DNA of 64,000 nt. Origin: Pseudomonas fluorescens. Lineage in GTDB: Bacteria > Pseudomonadota > Gammaproteobacteria > Pseudomonadales > Pseudomonadaceae. The notes under the pieces were generated by a model that was given only the letters and a program-made list of their open reading frames with translations, had not been told where the DNA came from and did not search any database. The position numbers and the translations under genes are program-made. Location: positions 62,001 through 126,000 of the forward strand of contig NZ_CABVIR010000008.1 in NCBI RefSeq assembly GCF_902498065.1, given 5' to 3'. Below are positions 26,623-33,569 of this stretch, piece by piece; the first letter of the stretch is position 1; the number at the start of each line of letters is the position of its first letter.

Positions 26623-26937
26623 TTAAGCCTGAATACCGGTGATTTTGATCTCGGTGTACCACTGGCGGTGGCCCATACGCTTCATGTGGTGCTTACGACG
26701 ACGGAACTTGATGATGCGGACTTTATCGTGACGACCTTGGGAGATCACTTCAGCCACAACGGTAGCGCCGGCAACAACTGGAGCGCCGATGTTCACGTCA
26801 TCGCCATTGGCGACCAACAGAACGCGATCAAAAGTAACGGATTCGCCAGTAGCGATTTCCAGTTTCTCGATCTTCAGGTATTCACCTGGGGCGACCTTGT
26901 ATTGCTTGCCACCAGTAACAATTACTGCGTACGACAT
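26623..26937 (-). CDS. rplU: 50S ribosomal protein L21
   Basis: A 104-residue L21: MSYAVIVTGGKQYKVAPGEYL, FRRRKHHMKRMGHRQWYTEIKI. The start at 26937 is chosen because L21 always begins here; the frame runs 20 codons further without similarity. First gene of rplU-rpmA-(obgE), divergent from ispB. Confidence 0.98.
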   Translation of the reverse strand: MSYAVIVTGGKQYKVAPGEYLKIEKLEIATGESVTFDRVLLVANGDDVNIGAPVVAGATVVAEVISQGRHDKVRIIKFRRRKHHMKRMGHRQWYTEIKITGIQA

Positions 26938-27069
26938 GGTATTTCTCCGATAATCCTGCTCACCCAGCTCTTTATAAGAAGAGGTATTGGCTGGCATGGC
27001 TGCATAGGGCTGGAAGGCCTGTTTGCAATTGCGTAAGGCAGGTGCTGCCCAGGAAGTTCAGGGTGCGCG

Positions 27070-27098
27070 ATTGTACGCAAGCTGCCGGGGCGATGCAA
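27070..27098 (-). promoter_or_regulatory. Predicted promoter of the rplU-rpmA operon
   Basis: On the minus strand TTGCAT is followed after 17 bases by TACAAT, a five-of-six -10 hexamer, about 130 bases ahead of rplU. The -35 is weak, so confidence is moderate. Confidence 0.5.
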
Positions 27099-27177
27099 GA
27101 GGCCATCCATCGCGCCTTGACACCCGCCGACGTGGGTCCTAGCATGCCGCGCAACCCTTCTGGAGCAACTGTCGCTG

Positions 27178-28146
27178 ATGCAACCCCAAGCTTTCTACCG
27201 CGCGGTGGCGGACGATTTTAGCGCCGTCGACGGCATCATCAAGAAGCAGCTGACTTCCCGAGTGCCGCTGGTTTCGAAAATCGGCGATTACATCACTTCG
27301 GCCGGTGGCAAACGCCTGCGTCCTTTATTAGTGCTGCTGTGCGGCAAGGCCCTGGGCCGCGAAGGCGATGACCTGCGCCTGCTGGCCGCGACCATCGAGT
27401 TCCTGCACACCGCCACCCTGCTGCATGACGACGTGGTCGATATGTCCGGCATGCGCCGTGGCCGCTCGACTGCCAACGCCATGTGGGGCAATGCGCCAAG
27501 CGTGCTGGTGGGCGACTTCCTGTACTCGCGCTCCTTCGAAATGATGGTCGAACTGGGCTCCATGCCGGTGATGAAAATCCTTTCGCAAGCCACGCGCATC
27601 ATCGCCGAAGGCGAAGTGCTGCAGCTGTCCAAGGTTCGTGACGCGAGCACCACCGAAGAAACCTATATGGAAGTCATCCGCGGTAAAACAGCGATGCTGT
27701 TCGAGGCTTCGACCCACAGTGCCGCCGCCCTCTGCGAAGCCACGCCGGAACAGGCCGAAGCCCTGCGCACCTTTGGCGACCACCTGGGCGTCGCCTTCCA
27801 ACTGGTCGACGACCTGCTGGACTACAAAGGTGACGCAGAGACCTTGGGCAAGAACGTCGGTGACGATCTGGCCGAAGGCAAGCCGACCCTGCCGCTGATC
27901 TACACCATGCGCGAAGGCACGCCGGAACAGGCTGCCCTGGTGCGCAAGGCGATCCAGAAAGGGGGTATCGAAGACCTCGAGAGCATCCGCGAGGCCGTTG
28001 AAGCTTCCGGCTCCCTTGAGTACACCGCACAACTGGCCCGCGACTACGTGGCCCGTGCGATCAAATGCCTCGACGCGCTGCCCGCCAGCGAATACCGCGA
28101 TGCACTGGTGGAATTGAGTGAATTCGCAGTAGCTCGCACGCACTGA
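27178..28146 (+). CDS. ispB: Polyprenyl diphosphate synthase IspB (ubiquinone side chain)
   Basis: Trans-prenyl transferase making the long isoprenoid tail of ubiquinone. The 322-residue protein has both aspartate-rich motifs: DDVVD at 84-88 and DDLLD at 211-215, with the GGKRLRP substrate loop. Pseudomonas makes ubiquinone-9, so the product is likely solanesyl diphosphate even though databases often say octaprenyl. Divergent from rplU, as in many gamma-proteobacteria. Confidence 0.95.
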   Translation: MQPQAFYRAVADDFSAVDGIIKKQLTSRVPLVSKIGDYITSAGGKRLRPLLVLLCGKALGREGDDLRLLAATIEFLHTATLLHDDVVDMSGMRRGRSTANAMWGNAPSVLVGDFLYSRSFEMMVELGSMPVMKILSQATRIIAEGEVLQLSKVRDASTTEETYMEVIRGKTAMLFEASTHSAAALCEATPEQAEALRTFGDHLGVAFQLVDDLLDYKGDAETLGKNVGDDLAEGKPTLPLIYTMREGTPEQAALVRKAIQKGGIEDLESIREAVEASGSLEYTAQLARDYVARAIKCLDALPASEYRDALVELSEFAVARTH

Positions 28147-28162
28147 CAACACTGCAAAACCC

Positions 28163-28252
28163 TGTGGGAGCGAGCTTGCTCGCAATTGCGATCTGATAGT
28201 CGACTGTGATGTTGACTGACACAGCGCCATCGCGAGCAAGCTCGCTCCCACA
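28163..28252. repeat. REP pair (REPIN), GAGCGAGCTTGCTCGC type, ends outward
   Basis: Two inverted copies with one arm slightly decayed (CGCAATTGCG for CGCGAT). The spacer contains GACTGTGATGTTGACTGACA. It lies 16 bases past the ispB stop. Confidence 0.88.
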
Positions 28253-28334
28253 GGTTTATCGGCGTACGGCCCTCTCCCGCCTAAAACCCTATACAATGTG
28301 CGCTTTTTAGCGATCCTGAATCCGAGGAGCCTTA

Positions 28335-28676
28335 GTGAGCACGTTGCCACCCTGCCCGAAATGCAATTCCGAATACACCTATGAAGACGGCGCGCAGCTG
28401 ATCTGCCCGGAGTGCGCCCACGAGTGGTCCGCTAGCGGCGAAGCTGAAGCGGCCTCCGATGACACCGTGAAAAAAGATTCGGTGGGCAACGTCCTGCAGG
28501 ACGGCGACACCATCACCGTGATCAAGGACCTCAAGGTCAAAGGCACATCGCTGGTGGTCAAGGTCGGCACCAAGGTCAAGAACATCCGCCTGTGCGATGG
28601 CGACCACGACATCGACTGCAAGATCGACGGCATCGGGCCGATGAAGCTCAAATCCGAGTTCGTCAGAAAAGTCTGA
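28335..28676 (+). CDS. yjdM: Zinc-ribbon protein of the YjdM/PhnA family
   Basis: A 113-residue protein with an N-terminal zinc ribbon (C7-P-K-C10 and C24-P-E-C27) followed by the PhnA C-terminal SH3-like domain (DSVGNVLQDGDTITVIKDLK, SLVVKVGTKVKNIRL). The name PhnA is historical; it is not a phosphonate enzyme and the cellular role is unclear. The start is GTG at 28335 with a CCGAGGAG ribosome-binding stretch upstream. Confidence 0.93.
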   Translation: MSTLPPCPKCNSEYTYEDGAQLICPECAHEWSASGEAEAASDDTVKKDSVGNVLQDGDTITVIKDLKVKGTSLVVKVGTKVKNIRLCDGDHDIDCKIDGIGPMKLKSEFVRKV

Positions 28677-28836
28677 GCCTGCTGTAATCCATCCCGCGCC
28701 CTGCGTGGGATGGTGCTTTGCCCTCTCCCGCTGCGCCCCGCATTTCCTCGCGATAGCCATACGCCAGCCGTTTTGACCTTACGCACTCTTTACCCGGAAA
28801 AAACCACAAACCGCCAATAGGTCCTTGCTATTTGAT

Positions 28837-28856
28837 GAATAAGAATTATTCTCATT
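28837..28856 (+). promoter_or_regulatory. Fur box
   Basis: GAATAAGAATTATTCTCATT is an imperfect palindrome very close to the Fur operator (GATAATGATAATCATTATC, in Pseudomonas often AATGAGAATNATTCTCATT). It lies 27 bases before the start of the next small gene. Iron control is inferred from the match. Confidence 0.8.
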
Positions 28857-28882
28857 GAAACCCATCAATGGAGATGAGACCC

Positions 28883-29140
28883 ATGACTTATTTGATCGAT
28901 GCCTGGCTGGACCGCCCACACCCTTACCTCAGGATCCTGCATCGGGAAACCGGAGAAGTCTGTGCGGTGCTTGAAGAAGAAGCCTTGAACGAGCTGCAGG
29001 ATCAGGGTGATCTGGACGTCAACGGCCTGAGTTCCAGCGAGCCGGTTGTGCTCAAGGAACTGGTGCGCAATCTGTTTCTGTTCTGCTATGCCCGGGCGTT
29101 GCGCCCGTCGAGTGAACTGCATAACAAGTTTGAAGTATGA
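28883..29140 (+). CDS. Small acidic protein behind a Fur box, probably iron-starvation induced
   Basis: An 85-residue cytoplasmic protein with no signal peptide or cysteine motif of known type: MTYLIDAWLDRPHPYLRILH, then an acidic stretch and a C-terminal part KELVRNLFLFCYAR. It occupies the position (ispB - gene - fklB) of a P. aeruginosa hypothetical that I recall as iron-starvation responsive. I chose ATG 28883, with GGAG ten bases upstream; ATG 28868 would add five residues. The Fur box just upstream argues for repression in iron-replete cells. Function unknown. Confidence 0.85.
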   Translation: MTYLIDAWLDRPHPYLRILHRETGEVCAVLEEEALNELQDQGDLDVNGLSSSEPVVLKELVRNLFLFCYARALRPSSELHNKFEV

Positions 29141-29156
29141 ATAGCGCCGTAAAAAC

Positions 29157-29241
29157 TGTGGGAGCCAGCCTGCTGGCGATGGTATCAACGCGGTCTTGAA
29201 GAAACCCGGTCGCTCCTATCGCCAGCAGGCTGGCTCCCACA
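29157..29241. repeat. REP pair (REPIN), GAGCCAGCCTGCTGGC type, ends outward
   Basis: Inverted copies of TGTGGGAGCCAGCCTGCTGG; both arms belong to the same subtype. Confidence 0.9.
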
Positions 29242-29269
29242 TTAGCCCGACGGAACATCGGGCCAGGGC

Positions 29270-29887
29270 TTACAGAACGTCGAGCAGCTCGACGTCGAAG
29301 ACCAGTACGCTGTGCGGAGGAATGCTGCCAACGCCTTGAGCGCCGTAAGCCAGTTCGCTCGGCACGTACAGACGCCATTTGCTGCCGGCGTTCATCAGTT
29401 GCAGCGCTTCGGTCCAGCCAGCGATCACGCCGCCTACCGGGAATTCTGCAGGCTGACCGCGTTCGTAGGAGCTATCGAACACTGTGCCGTCGATCAGGGT
29501 GCCGTGGTAGTGAGTACGCACTTGGTCTTCACGGGTCGGCTTGGCGCCTTCACCGGCGGTCAGCACTTCGAATTGCAGACCGGAAGCCAGGGTGGTGATG
29601 CCATCGCGCTTGGCGTTTTCAGCCAGGAACGCCAGGCCTTCGCCAGCAGCCGCTTCAGCTTTGGCAGCAGCTTCGGCTTGCATGATTTCGCGAATAACCT
29701 TGAAGCTCGCGGACATTTCTTCCTGACCTACACGGCTTTCCTTGCCGGCGAAGGCGTCAGTCAGACCAGCCAGGATCGCGTCCAGGCTAACGCCCGGTGG
29801 CGGGTTGTCGCGCAGTTGGTCGCCCAACTGACGGCCGATACCGTAGCTGACGCGGGTTTCGTCGGTGGACAGATTTACTTCGGACAT
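29270..29887 (-). CDS. fklB: FKBP-type peptidyl-prolyl isomerase FklB
   Basis: A 205-residue two-domain FKBP: an N-terminal dimerisation domain (about 1-85, DETRVSYGIGRQLGDQLRDN) and a C-terminal isomerase domain (VRTHYHGTLIDGTVFDSSYERG, GGVIAGWTEALQLM, SELAYGAQGVGSIPPHSVLVFDVEL). No signal peptide, so FklB (cytoplasmic) is preferred over FkpA. Start at 29887 follows family length. Confidence 0.94.
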   Translation of the reverse strand: MSEVNLSTDETRVSYGIGRQLGDQLRDNPPPGVSLDAILAGLTDAFAGKESRVGQEEMSASFKVIREIMQAEAAAKAEAAAGEGLAFLAENAKRDGITTLASGLQFEVLTAGEGAKPTREDQVRTHYHGTLIDGTVFDSSYERGQPAEFPVGGVIAGWTEALQLMNAGSKWRLYVPSELAYGAQGVGSIPPHSVLVFDVELLDVL

Positions 29888-30008
29888 GACACTGCTCCGC
29901 TGTGCGGACGGCCCTGGAACTTGCCGTGCGTGCACAGCGCGTCCCGGAGCGCCCGGAACCAAAAGGGCCAGCAGACTAGCACAGATGTCGTTGCGCTGAT
30001 GAGGGCTG

Positions 30009-30308
30009 TCAGTGCTGCCAGGCGATCGGCACCTTCAGGCATTCAGCTGCACTGGCGCTGAGCCCGCACATTTCGTCATGAACCGAGGTGTGCACAAGAT
30101 TGAAAGGCAACGTGGGAAAGGCGTGAAGCAGGTCCCGCGCATGCTCGACCGAGCGCACAGGAAACGCCTTGCCGTGGGCGTCACTCAATGGGTACGCCGC
30201 GCCATGCATGCGCGCTTCCAGCAGGTAGATTCCACCTTCCATGGAGATCAGGTTCAACTCATCGACCTTCCCGGCGATGGCATAGGCATTGAGCTCTTGC
30301 AGATTCAT
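30009..30308 (-). CDS. DUF6482-like small protein
   Basis: A 99-residue protein, MNLQELNAYAIAGKVDELNLISMEGGIYLLEA, probably of the DUF6482 family (older records misname it a metal ABC transporter ATPase; it has no Walker motifs). The fold looks alpha/beta with the central GGIYLLEARMHG and a C-terminal VHDEMCGL. No known function; conserved in this place in pseudomonads as far as I recall. Confidence 0.8.
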   Translation of the reverse strand: MNLQELNAYAIAGKVDELNLISMEGGIYLLEARMHGAAYPLSDAHGKAFPVRSVEHARDLLHAFPTLPFNLVHTSVHDEMCGLSASAAECLKVPIAWQH

Positions 30309-30441
30309 GAACGCACCTCACACAGTGGCGAGCCAACATCCTTACAGGCATAGGCCTCAGCGCATCAAAGTACAAGCCATAAACGACGCCGCCCGTCTGT
30401 TTCGCAACAGACGGGCGGAGTGCAAAGGTAAAACGCAGCAA

Positions 30442-30930
30442 TCAGTGCTTGGTCAGCTTATCCAGATACCCCATGGCAAACGCCGACACCACGAAAGTCA
30501 TGTGAATGATCACGTACCACTTCAAATGCTCGGGATCGACGTTCTTGGCGTCCATGAAAATCCGCAGCAGGTGGATCGACGAAATCGCCACGATGGACGC
30601 CGCGACCTTCATCTTCAACGAAGACGAATCCATGGTACCCAGCCAGTTGAGCTTTTCTTTGCTGTCGTCGATGTCTAGCTGAGAGACGAAGTTCTCGTAG
30701 CCGGAAATCATCACCATCACCAGCAAACCGCCCACCAGCGCCATGTCGATCAGCGACAGCAGCACCAGAATCAGGTCCGATTCGGCCATGGAGAACACGT
30801 TGGGGATGACGTGGAAGACTTCCTGGAAGAATTTCAGCGCCAGGGCCAGCAGCCCGAGGGACAGACCGAAGTAGATAGGCGCGAGCAGCCAGCGGGAGGC
30901 GTACATAGCGTTTTCGATAAAGCGTTCCAT
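30442..30930 (-). CDS. YqhA/UPF0114 (TIGR00645) inner-membrane protein
   Basis: A 162-residue protein with three or four transmembrane helices and the family start MERFIENAMYASRWLLAPIY, plus the conserved SGYENFVSQLDI and LDKLTKH end. The family is widespread and its function undefined. I chose ATG 30930 rather than one three codons earlier, because MERFIE is the family start. Confidence 0.9.
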   Translation of the reverse strand: MERFIENAMYASRWLLAPIYFGLSLGLLALALKFFQEVFHVIPNVFSMAESDLILVLLSLIDMALVGGLLVMVMISGYENFVSQLDIDDSKEKLNWLGTMDSSSLKMKVAASIVAISSIHLLRIFMDAKNVDPEHLKWYVIIHMTFVVSAFAMGYLDKLTKH

Positions 30931-31088
30931 AAATCTCACACTTGGGCTGGAAATGGCCGCGAGTATACCAGCCCCCCGTTACAGCCAGAAACAGTCGGAA
31001 AATCCGCAACCTGCACGTGTGTCACAAGGTTTTTCTGCTAGTGTCCAAACCATTGACAGCTCAGCGACATCGGACAGGAAGACGGGAA

Positions 31089-32918
31089 ATGGATGTGCGA
31101 TTGCCTTTAATGAGCGCCGGGGTTTGTCTGGCTCTGCTGATGAGCGGCTGCTCACCCGGCGATGACAAACGCCAGGTCAGCCTTGAGGAAAAAACCGCGC
31201 AGTTCGAGACGTCCCTGGAGGCCATCCAGGACCCGAAACTCAAGGATGCCGTGGCCGAATTGGGTGGCTCGCTGCTGTTGCTTGAGCGTGCACAACTCAA
31301 ACTCGACAGCAAACCCGTGGTCACCGAGTACGGTGAGGACGTCCTTGCGGTGCTCAAGCACTACCCCACGCCACAGGCACTGGTCGACACGTACATTAAC
31401 GGCCTGTTTGTGCTGCACAAGGATTCCAGCTCCGACTACCTGACCGACCTGCAACCGGTGTTCCCGTACAACTTCAACATTCCGGCCGAGTTTCTCTTTC
31501 CACATGGCCTGGAATGGCAGTCGGTGACCCTCAGCAACAAACGCGTAATCCCGTTCCAGCCGGAGTGGTCGGAAACCGATCCGGGTATTCAACTGAGCCC
31601 GTCGAGCTCCAACCTGACCAACCCCGACGATCTCACCGTGACCTACCCCTTCATCGACGGTCTGGACGTGGAAAACAAGAACCAGCCGCAACCGGTCAGC
31701 CTGCAAGGCAAGGTCGAAGTCGTCGCCCCGCGCCGGCTCTATAGCGTCGACCTGACAAAAAAAGACATTGGCCAGACCCGCACCAACGACAACCTCAGCG
31801 TCACCCTGCTGTCACTGACAAACAACTACGCCGAAATCGAATTCAACAACAGCGCACCGCTGGCGCCCGAGGTCAGCGAGCCCCCCCTTAACCCGCTGAT
31901 CGTCCAGGCCAAGGATTCCACCGGGCAATTTCTCTCACGTTCGGGCTCGATCAACGAAACGGCCGCGCAAATCGCCTTCTATCAGAAACAACTGGTGAAA
32001 ATGCAACAGCAGAAGGGCTGGAGCGAGGCCTTCGAAAAGCAGCTCGAAGATGAACAACGCGCGTTTGAGAAGCAACAAACCAAGCATTATTCAAAGGTGT
32101 ATTTCAACGGCCCGATCGAGACCCTTGAAGTCAGCCTGCTGGACTTTTCAACGGCCACGGTGACGCGCAAAGACCTGGACTTGCCGATCCGTCGCTTCGA
32201 TCAACACACCACGGCAAAAACCATCCAGCCACTGACATTGCCCGTGGTGGTGTACGACGATCAGGCGCCGATATGGCTCAAAGGCGCGACGCTCACCGAG
32301 GAGCAACTGAAGAAAAGCGTCAGCATCCGGCAATCGGTGGACGACCCGAGCGCGGCGCGCATCGAATTCGATCACACCCGAAGCTTCAATGATGAACTGC
32401 TGGGCACCTCCTTCAACCCTGGCGATAGCCCCGTCAGTTTCTTTACCGAGGACAGCAGCGGTCAACGCGATGAGCCCATTGAACTGCCGCCCGAGGCTTA
32501 CCAGGTCGATCCTCTGCGCGGCATCATCACTTATGACCTGAACCTGTTCGCGCAAACGCCGGCGTTTGCGGTGGGCTCCATGCCGCTGTTCCTAGCCACG
32601 GTCGACAAGCAAACACTTGAAGCAGCCCAACTGCCCAAAGGCCTGGAATTGAAAGGCAATGCGCTGGTGGTTGATCTGAAGCTGTTTCCCGCCCAGGACT
32701 GGCGCTTTTTCGCCAGGGACGACAGCGGTCACTATCTCAAGGAGATTCTTTCGGTCATTCACGATGCGAGCGCGCAAGGCCCGGCGTTATTCGGCGTGCA
32801 TTACTTTTATGGCCAACCCACACGCCTGGAAACCTATCAGCGAACCGACCTTACCACCGTGCAATATGGTTTCGAGGTCAAGCTCGACAAGGCTGATACG
32901 TCCGACCTTGCCCAGTAG
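31089..32918 (+). CDS. Large unrecognised lipoprotein, beta-rich with a central coiled coil
   Basis: I do not recognise this 609-residue protein. It begins with a signal peptide and lipobox LMSGC, with lipidation at C21 and Ser-Pro following, which suggests the outer membrane. Residues about 25-75 are helical and charged; about 100-240 look beta-rich and contain FPYNFNIPAEFLFPHGLEW; about 285-345 form a highly charged helix (KQLVKMQQQKGWSEAFEKQL) likely to be coiled coil; the rest alternates polar and hydrophobic residues as in beta-sandwich modules. It is divergent from the YqhA-type gene and convergent with a 113-residue orphan. The open frame extends 49 codons upstream, but only this start gives a signal peptide. 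Confidence 0.85.
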   Translation: MDVRLPLMSAGVCLALLMSGCSPGDDKRQVSLEEKTAQFETSLEAIQDPKLKDAVAELGGSLLLLERAQLKLDSKPVVTEYGEDVLAVLKHYPTPQALVDTYINGLFVLHKDSSSDYLTDLQPVFPYNFNIPAEFLFPHGLEWQSVTLSNKRVIPFQPEWSETDPGIQLSPSSSNLTNPDDLTVTYPFIDGLDVENKNQPQPVSLQGKVEVVAPRRLYSVDLTKKDIGQTRTNDNLSVTLLSLTNNYAEIEFNNSAPLAPEVSEPPLNPLIVQAKDSTGQFLSRSGSINETAAQIAFYQKQLVKMQQQKGWSEAFEKQLEDEQRAFEKQQTKHYSKVYFNGPIETLEVSLLDFSTATVTRKDLDLPIRRFDQHTTAKTIQPLTLPVVVYDDQAPIWLKGATLTEEQLKKSVSIRQSVDDPSAARIEFDHTRSFNDELLGTSFNPGDSPVSFFTEDSSGQRDEPIELPPEAYQVDPLRGIITYDLNLFAQTPAFAVGSMPLFLATVDKQTLEAAQLPKGLELKGNALVVDLKLFPAQDWRFFARDDSGHYLKEILSVIHDASAQGPALFGVHYFYGQPTRLETYQRTDLTTVQYGFEVKLDKADTSDLAQ

Positions 32919-32923
32919 TCGTC

Positions 32924-33265
32924 TCAGTGGTCGGGACGAAACTCGAAGCCGCCCAGGTTGCGGCAGCGTCCACCATTGATTTCCCGCAGCTGGGCTTGCA
33001 AATGCAGGCACCAGATTTGCGGGTCATCGGCCAGTTCATAGCCGTGCAAAGTCAGGCTTTCAACGATGGTGTCGAGGATCGACTCAGCCACGAACGGACC
33101 ATGAAACGGGCCCTGGGCCTTGATGGCTGACGGTTGTTCGCCAGCCATTCCGGCGGCAAACAGCAAGGTCCACATGCCCGTATCGCCAGCCAATGGCTTG
33201 ATAGCGCATTCGATACGGGTCACAAGACCCAAACACTGACGGGTGAGGCAGAGGTTGCGCGACAT
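32924..33265 (-). CDS. Hypothetical protein, 113 residues
   Basis: Unrecognised small protein, MSRNLCLTRQCLGLVTRIEC, with five cysteines (C6, C11, C20, and two near residues 85-100) and a mid-section AESILDTIVESLTLHGYEL that looks like an amphipathic helix. No signal peptide or membrane helix. It ends five bases from the stop of the convergent lipoprotein gene, and good coding character throughout supports it being real. Five cysteines could bind metal, which is a guess. Confidence 0.7.
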   Translation of the reverse strand: MSRNLCLTRQCLGLVTRIECAIKPLAGDTGMWTLLFAAGMAGEQPSAIKAQGPFHGPFVAESILDTIVESLTLHGYELADDPQIWCLHLQAQLREINGGRCRNLGGFEFRPDH

Positions 33266-33466
33266 GGCGGCGACCCTCGTTAGATCCGGTATTCAGCCCC
33301 CACGGGAGAGCTGTCTCGATCCAGTGATTACTGTCGATATCCTTGAGCTGAGAATAGAAGAAAAGTCAGACCCGCACGTCAACTGAGACCAGAAGGCGCC
33401 GAATGGTCATTGTGTGAATATTGACGTCAGAGTGATGGCACTTTTTCAGGTCGACCCGAATACAAA

Positions 33467-33556
33467 TGTGGGAGCGAGCCTGCTCGCGATTGCGGACTGA
33501 CACTCAACATCTTCGTTGAATGTGAAGCCCTCATCGCGAGCAGGCTCGCTCCCACA
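33467..33556. repeat. REP pair (REPIN), GAGCGAGCCTGCTCGC type, ends outward
   Basis: Inverted copies of TGTGGGAGCGAGCCTGCTCG around a spacer with CACTCAACAT/GTTGAATGTG. This is the only structure I see in the 304-base gap 33266-33569. Confidence 0.9.
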
Positions 33557-33569
33557 GTTTTGTTGCGCG

